Assembly (NCBI GenBank): GCA_005880805.1
Contig: VBFZ01000062.1
Span: 1 to 7,488, forward strand
DNA from: Chloroflexota bacterium
GTDB lineage: Bacteria; Chloroflexota; Limnocylindria; Limnocylindrales; CSP1-4
DNA length: 7,488 nucleotides
Reading direction: 5' to 3'
The position numbers and the translations under genes were made by a program. The notes under the pieces were generated by a model. The model was not told the DNA's origin, made no database searches, and was given only the letters and a program-made list of their open reading frames with translations. Shown here piece by piece: positions 1-6,164 of the stretch; position 1 is the first letter of the stretch, and every line of letters begins with the position of its first letter.

Positions 1-384
1 CGGATTGATCACGGCGTGGCGATCGCCGAGGATCCCGAGCTCATGGCGCGCGTGGCGGACGCGCGGATCCCGATCACGGTCTGCCCGACGAGCAACGTCG
101 TGATCGCCAACCGATTCCGGTCCCTCGTGGACCACCCGCTGCTGGCGATGCGGGACGCGGGTCTCCTGGTGACGATCAACACCGACGACCCCGCGATGAT
201 GGACCTCGACCTGGGCGAGGAGTACAGGCGGGTCGCCGAGGCGTACACGCTCGGCGCCGAGCAGCTCGGGTTGTTCGCGCTCGAGGGGATCGATTCGACC
301 TGGCTCGACGAATCCGACCGCAGAGCCCTGCGCAAGGAGTTCGAAGGGGACCTCGTGCGGCTGCGAGCCGACGAGCCTGTCTGA
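1..384 (+). CDS. Adenosine/adenine deaminase, C-terminal part (5' end outside window)
   Basis: This is the last 127 residues of a metal-dependent purine deaminase of the adenosine deaminase family, which hydrolyses the 6-amino group of adenosine or adenine in purine salvage. Visible motifs are RIDHG (fragment residues 1-5), whose His matches the catalytic His that follows HAGE in this family, CPTSNV (28-33), and NTDDP (60-64), whose first Asp is the zinc ligand and second the catalytic Asp. The N-terminal HxH zinc ligands and HAGE lie upstream of the window. Family members are about 330-350 residues, so roughly two thirds is missing only because of the window edge; the TGA and C-terminus look normal. 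Asp in RIDHG, where classical adenosine deaminases have RIGHG, is typical of the adenine deaminase branch, while CPTSN and NTDDP look more like adenosine deaminase. The substrate is therefore left open. Confidence 0.9.
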   Translation, partial: RIDHGVAIAEDPELMARVADARIPITVCPTSNVVIANRFRSLVDHPLLAMRDAGLLVTINTDDPAMMDLDLGEEYRRVAEAYTLGAEQLGLFALEGIDSTWLDESDRRALRKEFEGDLVRLRADEPV

Positions 385-395
385 CGCCTGGGCCG

Positions 396-539
396 GCCGA
401 CCGAGTCCGGCGTGCCGGTGACGTCGGTGACCTTCGTGACGCCGCCCACCCACTCGTGCATCCGCTCGAGGTTCGTCCACAGGTCGAAGACGACTTCTAC
501 CGGTGCGGCGACCAGCGTCGTAAACGTGTAGCGAGCCAC
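396..539 (-). pseudogene. Truncated SRPBCC (START/polyketide cyclase-like) gene, N-terminal fragment
   Basis: Reading from a GTG at 539, the reverse strand encodes about 48 residues that look like the first strand-helix part of an SRPBCC domain. It begins MARYTFTTLVAAPVEVVFDLW and has the family pattern of an AAP-x-x-VF segment, a W-x-x-x-x-R-x-x-E-W segment (residues 21-30), and G42-x-P-x-x-x-G48. SRPBCC proteins are normally about 140-160 residues and bind small hydrophobic ligands. Here similarity stops after G48, at about position 396, only some 11 bases before the deaminase stop codon. The frame then continues open for another 128 residues antisense to the deaminase, giving Ser/Arg-rich sequence with no family character. 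I read this as a gene whose 3' two thirds were lost by deletion or recombination. No ribosome binding site is seen; a TACCGT box lies 7 bases before the GTG. Confidence 0.7.
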
Positions 540-546
540 GGCTCGT

Positions 547-552
547 ACGGTA
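547..552 (-). promoter_or_regulatory. Candidate -10 box (TACCGT) of the truncated SRPBCC gene
   Basis: On the reverse strand TACCGT (a TANNNT box) ends 7 bases before the GTG at 539, the spacing expected of a leaderless transcript. No convincing -35 element is visible. It may be a fossil promoter, or may still drive the chimeric open frame. Confidence 0.3.
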
Positions 553-580
553 GCGCTCGCAAGCCTTGAGAATTGCGCCG

Positions 581-625
581 ATGCCGACTGTTCAGCTACG
601 CGACATCGTGACCGAGGCCGACTGA
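581..625 (+). other. Short in-frame upstream ORF, possible acetyltransferase remnant or leader peptide
   Basis: A 15-codon frame, ATG to TGA, encodes MPTVQLRDIVTEAD. It lies in the same reading frame as the reductase-cyclase gene and ends three bases before its ATG. The LRD-x-x-TEAD pattern resembles the first residues of many GNAT acetyltransferases, which often start with LRDVTEADL or similar. It could be a relic of a gene displaced by the current one, a short leader peptide, or chance. No ribosome binding site is seen before 581. Confidence 0.3.
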
Positions 626-628
626 TCG

Positions 629-1765
629 ATGGGCCGAATCGTCGTGTCCGAGTTCGTGACCGTCGATGGCGTGATGGAGGCGCCCGGCTTCGAGGAGCAT
701 CGCAGCGGTCGTAACGCCTGGGCGCTGCGGCTCAGCGACGACGAGATGCAGCGCTTCAAGCGCGACGAGCTGTATGAGGCGGCCGCGGTCCTGCTTGGCC
801 GGACCACTTACGAAATCTGGGCTGCCTTCTGGCCGTCGCTCGCCGACGAGGACACGTTCGGCCGGCGCGTCAACGCCATGCCGAAGTACGTCGTCTCCAG
901 ATCGCTTACGCGCGCGCACTGGAACAACACGACCGTCCTGTCGGGCGAGGTCGGCGCGGAGGTCGCGCACCTCCGGCAGGAGGTCGACGGCGACATCCTC
1001 GTAGTCGGCAGCGCGGATCTCGTAGCCGAGCTCTCGAACCTGGGCCTGGTCGACGAATACCGGCTCATGCAGTTTCCGGTCATCCTGGGCAGTGGCAAGC
1101 GCCTGTTCCGGGACGAGGCCGACACGAACCACCTGCGGTTGGTCGACGCCCGGACGTTCGCCTCGGGGATCGTCCTGCTGACCTACGAACCGGTGGCGGA
1201 GGCGCCTGCCGGCAAGTTCACGGAGGCGTACTCGTGGACCCGCGAGCAGGTCGAATCACTGCACGCGGCGCGCGACACGGACCGCGTCCTGGCGACGGTG
1301 ATGTTCACCGACATCGTCGACTCGACCCGCCGGGCTGCCGAGCTCGGCGATCGAGCCTGGCGCCAGCTGCTCGACCGGCACGACGAGATCACCCGGGCCG
1401 AGATCGAACGGTGGCACGGCCAGCTCGTGAAGACGACCGGCGACGGGGTCCTCGCCCGGTTCGACGCGCCAACGCGTGCCCTGCGCTGCGCGTTCGCCCT
1501 CCGGGGAGCGCTCGCGGGGGTGGGGCTTGACATCCGCGCTGCTATTCACACCGGCGAGGTCGAGCTGCGCAAGGACGACGTCGGCGGGATCGGCATCCAC
1601 ATCGCCTCCCGGGCCCTCGCGGAGGCGGACGAGGGGACGGTCGTGGTGACGCGGACGGTCCGCGACCTCGCGACCGGAACCGACCTCTCCTTCGAGCCCT
1701 TGGGCGCGGTGAGCCTGCGCGGCGTGCCGGGGCAATGGGAGCTCTTCTCGGCCTCGATGGTCTAG
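629..1765 (+). CDS. Dihydrofolate-reductase-like domain fused to class III adenylyl cyclase domain
   Basis: This is a 378-residue two-domain protein. Residues 1-188 form a complete RibD_C/YyaP-type dihydrofolate-reductase-like domain: VVSEFVTVDGVMEAPG (5-20), LLGRTTYEIW (55-64), MPKYVVSRSL (84-93), LVVGSADLVAEL (124-135) and PVILGSGKRLF (150-160). Such domains bind NADPH and reduce pteridine- or flavin-precursor-like compounds, but most are uncharacterised. A charged, probably helical linker (189-218) leads to a class III nucleotide cyclase domain (219-376). Its metal-binding Asp residues are D228 (FTDIVDST) and D272 (KTTGDG), its adenine-specifying pair is K268 and D317, and its transition-state Arg is R328. 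The position that is Asn in canonical enzymes is H324 (HIASRA). The residues predict ATP to cAMP conversion, acting as a dimer. No membrane segment is seen. The start at 629 is chosen because DHFR-like homologues begin this way and an in-frame TGA lies at 623; GAGG at 614-617 is a weak ribosome binding site. Confidence 0.92.
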   Translation: MGRIVVSEFVTVDGVMEAPGFEEHRSGRNAWALRLSDDEMQRFKRDELYEAAAVLLGRTTYEIWAAFWPSLADEDTFGRRVNAMPKYVVSRSLTRAHWNNTTVLSGEVGAEVAHLRQEVDGDILVVGSADLVAELSNLGLVDEYRLMQFPVILGSGKRLFRDEADTNHLRLVDARTFASGIVLLTYEPVAEAPAGKFTEAYSWTREQVESLHAARDTDRVLATVMFTDIVDSTRRAAELGDRAWRQLLDRHDEITRAEIERWHGQLVKTTGDGVLARFDAPTRALRCAFALRGALAGVGLDIRAAIHTGEVELRKDDVGGIGIHIASRALAEADEGTVVVTRTVRDLATGTDLSFEPLGAVSLRGVPGQWELFSASMV

Positions 1766-1811
1766 TGTTCCTCCGAATTTCATGGTTCATCTGGCTTGTC
1801 GATCGCTCCCC

Positions 1812-1839
1812 TTGTTGGGTGACGGCGCGGGCGTAAGCT
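1812..1839 (+). promoter_or_regulatory. Candidate sigma-70-like promoter for the hydrolase-acyltransferase operon
   Basis: TTGTTG at 1812-1817 and TAAGCT at 1834-1839 are separated by 16 bases in a relatively less GC-rich stretch just after the cyclase stop. Transcription would start near 1846 and give a leader of about 50 bases. This is a match by eye only. Confidence 0.35.
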
Positions 1840-1841
1840 GA

Positions 1842-1876
1842 CCCTCGCGGCGGACACGCGGAGGGCTCGTCGCGAG
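1842..1876 (+). other. Leader hairpin with two alternative 3' partners
   Basis: CCCTCGCG at 1842-1849 can pair with CGCGGAGGG at 1857-1865 (one bulged base). Its inner part CTCGCG (1844-1849) can instead pair with CGCGAG at 1871-1876. There is no following U-tract, so it is not a standard intrinsic terminator. In such GC-rich DNA short inverted repeats arise often by chance. Confidence 0.25.
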
Positions 1877-1880
1877 AGGC

Positions 1881-1887
1881 GGAGGGG
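1881..1887 (+). promoter_or_regulatory. Ribosome binding site supporting the GTG start at 1898
   Basis: GGAGGGG ends 10 bases before the GTG. The spacing is slightly long, but it is the best purine-rich site in the leader, and no other ATG or GTG start in this frame lies close to it. Confidence 0.45.
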
Positions 1888-1897
1888 TCAGGCGACG

Positions 1898-2656
1898 GTG
1901 GGCGGTCGTTCGACGGCGTCCTCGGGCCAGGTTCGGGCGGACGGTCGCGTCGCGCCACCCACTGAGATCGCCCCGAACGTCTTCGAAATCCTGCTCCGGC
2001 GCGTCCGCGTCCACCTCATCGCCGAGCAGGCGCTCACCCTGATCGACGCCGGGCTGCCCGGTTCCTCGGGTGCGATCGACCGGGCCATCAGGGCGATCGG
2101 CCGCGAACCGTCCGAGATTCGCCGAGTCATCTGTACCCACGGACACTTCGATCACGCCGGAGGCGCGGCCGAGCTCGCGGCCCGCGACGGGGTCGACGTC
2201 CTCATGCACTCGGCCGACCTCGCGATCCTGCCGACGACCCTCGTGGATGTGGCGCGAAGACCTGGCCGTCGGCTGTTCGTCGCGCTGACCCCCCGACTGG
2301 ACGGCGCAACGCCCCTGGATGACGGTTTCGAGCTGCCGATCCTTGGTGGCCTCCGAGTCGTGCACGTTCCGGGCCACACGCCGGGATCGATCTGCCTGTA
2401 CGCGCCCGAGTCGGGCCTGCTTTTCGTGGGTGACGCGCTCCAGGCGCGCCTGGGCCGCGTGGGGTTCGCGAGTCGGCTCTACAGCGACGACTGGAACATG
2501 GCGCGGGCGTCGGTGCAACGAATGGCTCGCCTCGACGTCCACACGATTGTGTTCAGCCACTACCCGCCTCGCGGCGACGACGCAAACGGCACGCTCCGGC
2601 GGTTGGCCGCCGAAGCAGAAGTGGCAGAGGCAGGGATGAGGGAGGGGACGCGATGA
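1898..2656 (+). CDS. Metallo-beta-lactamase-fold hydrolase (glyoxalase II-like)
   Basis: This is a 252-residue soluble hydrolase of the metallo-beta-lactamase superfamily. The full metal-binding set is present: H81-x-H83-x-D85-H86 in THGHFDHAGG, H160 in VPGHTPGS, D179 in LFVGDAL and H221 in FSHYPP, which together hold two metal ions, usually zinc or iron. The order and spacing match glyoxalase II-like and related thioester or lactone hydrolases of about 210-260 residues. The first 20 or so residues are a non-conserved basic tail before the usual start of the fold (APNVFEILL). The TGA overlaps the ATG of the next gene by four bases, so the two are probably translated together. The partner handles acyl thioesters, so an acyl-thioester hydrolase acting on that pathway is a reasonable but untested guess. 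The actual substrate cannot be read from the sequence. Confidence 0.88.
   Translation: MGGRSTASSGQVRADGRVAPPTEIAPNVFEILLRRVRVHLIAEQALTLIDAGLPGSSGAIDRAIRAIGREPSEIRRVICTHGHFDHAGGAAELAARDGVDVLMHSADLAILPTTLVDVARRPGRRLFVALTPRLDGATPLDDGFELPILGGLRVVHVPGHTPGSICLYAPESGLLFVGDALQARLGRVGFASRLYSDDWNMARASVQRMARLDVHTIVFSHYPPRGDDANGTLRRLAAEAEVAEAGMREGTR
2641..2647 (+). promoter_or_regulatory. Strong ribosome binding site for the acyltransferase fusion gene
   Basis: GGAGGGG lies five bases before the ATG at 2653, inside the end of the hydrolase gene. It fixes the start codon and supports coupled translation through the ATGA overlap. Confidence 0.75.
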
Positions 2657-5262
2657 ACACCCTGATCGAGCTCGTCGCCGAGGGCGGCCGAATCCACGAT
2701 CGCAGGCCGGCCCTGCTCATCCGGCCGGGCTTCCGGACTCGCGTCTGGCGCTATCGCGACCTCGCCGACGTCGTGCCCCGCGCGGCGCGCGTCCTCCGGG
2801 ACGCCGGTCTCGGAAAGGGCGACCGCTACATCGTGTGGGCCGTCAACCGGCCCGAGTGGTCGGTCGGCTGGCTCGCCGGGATGCACATCGGTGCCATTGC
2901 CGTCCCCCTCGACGTCCGGCACGCAGACGACTTCGCCGCGAAGGTCGCAACGCGCACCGGCGCGAAGCTCGTCCTCGCCAGCCGGCAGACGGAGAAGCAG
3001 GCGCGGCGTCTGGGCCTACCGGTCGTCTTCATCGAGACCCTGCCTGACCGAGCCCGCCACGTCGAGCCGATCGAGCCGCTGGCGGTCGCGCCCGACGACC
3101 TCGCCGAGATCGTCTTCACGAGCGGGACAACCGGCGAACCGAAGGGCGCGATGATCACGCATGGCGGCCTCCTTGCCGTCGCGGAGGCCATGGCGCAGGT
3201 GCTGCACCTCGGTCCCGAGGAGCGCCTTCTCTCCGTCCTGCCCCTCTCGCACCTCTACGAGCAGGGACTCGGGCTCATCACGCCGCTGGTCGTCGGGGCG
3301 AGCGTCGTCTATCCCGTCAGCCGCCAGCCGGCGATCCTTGTCCGGACATTCCACGACTTCCGAGCCTCAGTGCTTCTCATCGTTCCCCAGGGTCTCCGGC
3401 TCCTCGATAACGCGATCGAGCGAAAGGTCGACCAGGCGGGCAAGCGAGCGTCGTTCGAGCGCGCCCACGCGATCGCGCGACGACTGCCATGGCCCTTGCG
3501 GCGCCTCCTCTTCCGGTCGGTCCACAACCAGTTTGGCGGCCGGCTTCGAACAATCGGCGTCGGTTCGGCGCCACTCCCGCCGGATCTCGCGAAGCGCTGG
3601 CAGGAGATGGGGATCCAGGTCCTGCAGGGCTACGGCATGACCGAGATGAGCCCCGTCGTCACGTTCACCCGCCGGGAGCGGAACGTGCTTGGCACGGTCG
3701 GCGAGGCGATCCCGGGCGTGGACATCAGGGTGGCCTCGGACGGCGAGCTCCTGGTCCGCGGTCCCGGTCGGTTTGCCGGCTACTGGCAGAACCCGACGGC
3801 GACCGCCGCGGCGATCGACGCCGACGGCTGGTACCACACCGGGGATATCGGCGAGCTCTCCGCGGACGGGCTCCTCACGTTGCGGGGCCGCAAGAAGGAC
3901 ATGCTTGCGCTGCCGGATGGCCAGAAGGTGTACCCGGAGGACGTTGAGGAGGTCCTCGACGAGGACTCGCGACTGAAGGGCTCAACCGTCGTCGGCTGGC
4001 CGCTTGGCGAGAACCTCAAGGTCCACGCCGTGATCGTGCTGGCGGACGGCGTGGATGCCAGCGGCTCGAACGGCGGCGCCGACTCGGTCGTGCGCGACAT
4101 CGTCAAGACGGCCAATGCTCACCTCGGCGCGCACCAGCAGATCCGCGGCTGGACGATCTGGCCCGACGAGGACCTCCCGCGCACACCCACGCTCAAGGTT
4201 CGGAAACAGCTCGTCCTGGATCGGCTCGCCGAAATGGAACGGGTCGCCATGCCGGCAAGCGTCGAGAGCGAGTCACGGGTGCTTTCGGCCGCCACCGCCG
4301 GGGCGGTCGCTTCGGTCGCTACCAGCCCCGAACATGCGCCGCTCGCGCGCAACGAGCCGGAGGACCATCTCGGCCATCTTCGGGAGCTCGTCGCCGAGGT
4401 CGCCCAGGTGCCCGAGTCAGCGGTCCTGCCCGCGCTCCGGCTGTCGAGCGACCTCAACATGGACTCGCTCCAACGGGTCGAACTGCTCGGAATGATCGAG
4501 GAGGAGCTGGGCGTCTACATCGACGACGCCGACCTCGACCCCGACGCCACCGTCGAGGCTGTCGTCACGATGATCGAGGAGCGGCACGACGCCAAGCGCG
4601 AGACCGGCATCTACGGGTGGCCGCTCAATCCCGGCGTCCGGCTGTTCGGGCTGGGTTTCCAGGCGCTGGTGATGGTCCCGCTCGTGCACCTGTTCTATCG
4701 GGTTCGCCGGAGCGGCACCGAGAACCTGGAGGGCCTCGAGGGCCCCGTCCTCTTCACGCCGAACCACTGCCTGCACTCTGACAACGCGATCGTGCTCACC
4801 CAGCTCCCGCTCGACTGGCGCTGGCACCTGTCGGTGGCGGCCGGCGCGGAGACGATCTATGGCAACCCCGTCCGCGGCTTCCTCGCGTCGATCCTCGCGA
4901 ACGCGTTCCCGCTGCGGCGCGAGGGCTCGATCCGGCGATCGCTCGAACTCCTCGGCGCGCGCCTCGACCGTGGGTTCAGCATCCTCATCTACCCGGAAGG
5001 GAAGCTGACCGTGGGAGGGCCGACCCAGCCGTTCAAATCAGGCGCCGGCCTGCTCGCGGTCGAGGGTGCGACGCCCGTCGTTCCGATGAAGCTCGTCATC
5101 CACACGATGTCGCGCTTCGACGCACGCGGGAAGCCGATCCGGGGTGACGTCGAGATCGTCTTCGGGAAGCCGCTGATGTTCGACTCGGACACGGATCCGG
5201 AGGTCGCCACGAAACAGCTCGAGGAGGCGGTCCTTTCACTCGCGGGGCCGGCGGCGTCCTAG
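2653..5262 (+). CDS. Three-domain acyl-AMP ligase / acyl carrier / PlsC-type acyltransferase
   Basis: This 869-residue protein probably activates a fatty acid, carries it and transfers it to a lipid acceptor. Residues 1-528 are an ANL-superfamily acyl-CoA/acyl-ACP synthetase: TSGTTGEPKG (156-165, ATP binding), YGMTEMSP (327-334), HTGD with D398 (395-398, ribose binding), GRKKDM (412-417) and the catalytic Lys K515 in PTLKVRKQ. An Ala/Ser-rich linker (533-570) leads to an acyl carrier domain (about 572-643) with the phosphopantetheine site S605 in LNMDSLQRVELL. A hydrophobic segment (662-682) probably anchors it to the membrane. Residues 690-869 are a PlsC-type acyltransferase with NHCLHSD (H705, D710; HX4D) and YPEGKLT (780-786). 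The PEG[K/R][L/I]T form resembles E. coli Aas, which has the two enzyme domains in the opposite order and no carrier. Lysophospholipid re-acylation is the likeliest role; a glycolipid or other acceptor is possible. Confidence 0.9.
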   Translation: MNTLIELVAEGGRIHDRRPALLIRPGFRTRVWRYRDLADVVPRAARVLRDAGLGKGDRYIVWAVNRPEWSVGWLAGMHIGAIAVPLDVRHADDFAAKVATRTGAKLVLASRQTEKQARRLGLPVVFIETLPDRARHVEPIEPLAVAPDDLAEIVFTSGTTGEPKGAMITHGGLLAVAEAMAQVLHLGPEERLLSVLPLSHLYEQGLGLITPLVVGASVVYPVSRQPAILVRTFHDFRASVLLIVPQGLRLLDNAIERKVDQAGKRASFERAHAIARRLPWPLRRLLFRSVHNQFGGRLRTIGVGSAPLPPDLAKRWQEMGIQVLQGYGMTEMSPVVTFTRRERNVLGTVGEAIPGVDIRVASDGELLVRGPGRFAGYWQNPTATAAAIDADGWYHTGDIGELSADGLLTLRGRKKDMLALPDGQKVYPEDVEEVLDEDSRLKGSTVVGWPLGENLKVHAVIVLADGVDASGSNGGADSVVRDIVKTANAHLGAHQQIRGWTIWPDEDLPRTPTLKVRKQLVLDRLAEMERVAMPASVESESRVLSAATAGAVASVATSPEHAPLARNEPEDHLGHLRELVAEVAQVPESAVLPALRLSSDLNMDSLQRVELLGMIEEELGVYIDDADLDPDATVEAVVTMIEERHDAKRETGIYGWPLNPGVRLFGLGFQALVMVPLVHLFYRVRRSGTENLEGLEGPVLFTPNHCLHSDNAIVLTQLPLDWRWHLSVAAGAETIYGNPVRGFLASILANAFPLRREGSIRRSLELLGARLDRGFSILIYPEGKLTVGGPTQPFKSGAGLLAVEGATPVVPMKLVIHTMSRFDARGKPIRGDVEIVFGKPLMFDSDTDPEVATKQLEEAVLSLAGPAAS
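5259..5262. other. Shared CTAG: overlapping stop codons of convergent genes
   Basis: The palindrome CTAG contains the TAG stop of the forward fusion gene (5260-5262) and, on the reverse strand, the TAG stop of the hydrolase (5261-5259). No terminator hairpin is seen on either side, so transcripts from each side would run into the opposite gene. Confidence 0.95.
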
Positions 5263-6110
5263 CGAACAGGTCGCCGGGCGACCTCGGAAAGCCAGTCCAT
5301 CGCGTACAGGCAGGCATCCAGGACGGAGATGTGGCCGTCGCCGGGTCGCATCAACAGCTTGGACGTCGGGACCGAGCGGTGGAGGAACTCGGCGTGGCTC
5401 GGCGGGATGACCCGGTCCTCGCCGCCCTGGACCAGCAGGACCGGCACGCGAATGTCCGCGAGGTCAAAGCCCCACGGATTGACGAGGGCCACGTCGTCGT
5501 CGATCGCGCCGTCCGCCCCCGCCGCACCTGCCTGGCCCGCGTCGCGTCCGAGGGATGCCCACGTGCCTCGCAGCGCCGCCCAATCGGTGGCTGTGAAGCT
5601 GTTCTCGTCGAAGACCTCCGTGGCGGCGTAACTCCCGCGTGCGTCCCGGCCATCCTCAGCAGCCTCCAGACCGCCGGGGGCGACCATGCCCGCGTACCAG
5701 TCGAAGGCCTCGGTGAACGGAGCCGGGCTCGCGAGGGCGACCGCTCCGATCACGCGATCCGGAAGCAGCGCCGCGCAGGCCAGCGCGTGCGGACCGCCGC
5801 CCGACGCGCCCATGACCGCGAACCGGCCGAGGTACATTTCCTCCGCGATCTGCTCCACGTCGCCGGCCGCCGACGCGACGTTTCGCCCAGGCTTCGGGCT
5901 CGAGCCACCGTAGCTCGGCCGGGCGTACGACACGAGCCGAATATTGCGCTCGGTGGCCCACGTCACCAGGGGCTCGAGGAGGGCTCCCGTCTGTGGCGTA
6001 CCGTGATGCCAGATCAGCGCCAGTTCGTCGGCAGTGCCGGTCGGGCCGGCGTCGTGGACGACCAGGCGCCGACCGTCGTAAAGCTCGAGCTCGTGCCTGG
6101 TCGCCATCAT
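5259..6110 (-). CDS. Alpha/beta-hydrolase
   Basis: This is a 283-residue serine hydrolase of the alpha/beta-hydrolase fold. The catalytic triad is visible: nucleophile S103 in MGASGGGPHA (100-109), acid D232 in LLVQGGEDRVIP (225-236) and H260 in PGDGHIS. H36-G37 in WHHGTP form the usual HG oxyanion-hole motif, and RPSYGGS (64-70) is also typical. Residues 130-215 are the variable lid, with an Ala/Gly/Asp-rich stretch at 188-206. No signal peptide is seen, so it should be cytoplasmic. The substrate is unknown; esters, lactones or amides are all possible. The gene begins with two consecutive ATG codons. A TAGATT box lies exactly six bases before the second (6107), and there is no ribosome binding site, so the second ATG may be the true leaderless start (282 residues). 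It is convergent with the acyltransferase fusion and divergent from the methyltransferase. Confidence 0.9.
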   Translation of the reverse strand: MMATRHELELYDGRRLVVHDAGPTGTADELALIWHHGTPQTGALLEPLVTWATERNIRLVSYARPSYGGSSPKPGRNVASAAGDVEQIAEEMYLGRFAVMGASGGGPHALACAALLPDRVIGAVALASPAPFTEAFDWYAGMVAPGGLEAAEDGRDARGSYAATEVFDENSFTATDWAALRGTWASLGRDAGQAGAAGADGAIDDDVALVNPWGFDLADIRVPVLLVQGGEDRVIPPSHAEFLHRSVPTSKLLMRPGDGHISVLDACLYAMDWLSEVARRPVR

Positions 6111-6113
6111 TCG

Positions 6114-6119
6114 AATCTA
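6114..6119 (-). promoter_or_regulatory. Candidate leaderless -10 box (TAGATT) of the alpha/beta-hydrolase gene
   Basis: On the reverse strand TAGATT is followed by six bases and then the second ATG of the hydrolase (6107). TTCTTG at 6142-6137, 17 bases upstream, is a weak -35 match. No Shine-Dalgarno sequence precedes the start. Confidence 0.45.
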
Positions 6120-6158
6120 GCGACGGCCGTGCGCCCCAAGAATCATCGGTCGGTTCGA

Positions 6159-6164
6159 TACATT
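6159..6164 (+). promoter_or_regulatory. Candidate leaderless -10 box (TACATT) of the methyltransferase gene
   Basis: TACATT is followed by six bases and then the ATG at 6171, the same arrangement as on the opposite strand of this 60-base divergent region. There is no Shine-Dalgarno sequence and no clear -35 element. Confidence 0.45.

Noticed and set aside
9..395. The antisense extension of the SRPBCC fragment as a genuine protein domain
   Set aside because: It lies entirely opposite the conserved deaminase coding sequence and is Ser/Arg-rich, so it is kept only as a possible chimera in the findings, not as a domain.
404..418. CCGG-CGTG-CCGG inverted repeat as a terminator for the deaminase
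   Set aside because: The stem is only four base pairs, there is no T-run, and it lies inside the SRPBCC fragment's coding sequence.
420..435. Direct repeat GGTGAC-GTC-GGTGAC as an operator or target-site duplication
   Set aside because: It encodes the VTKVTDVTG part of the SRPBCC fragment on the other strand and the copies are only three bases apart, so coding repetition explains it.
1787..2560. A 257-codon reverse-strand open frame across the metallo-hydrolase gene
   Set aside because: It mirrors the codon bias of the forward gene, which has all seven metal-binding residues; the antisense translation is low-complexity and motif-free.
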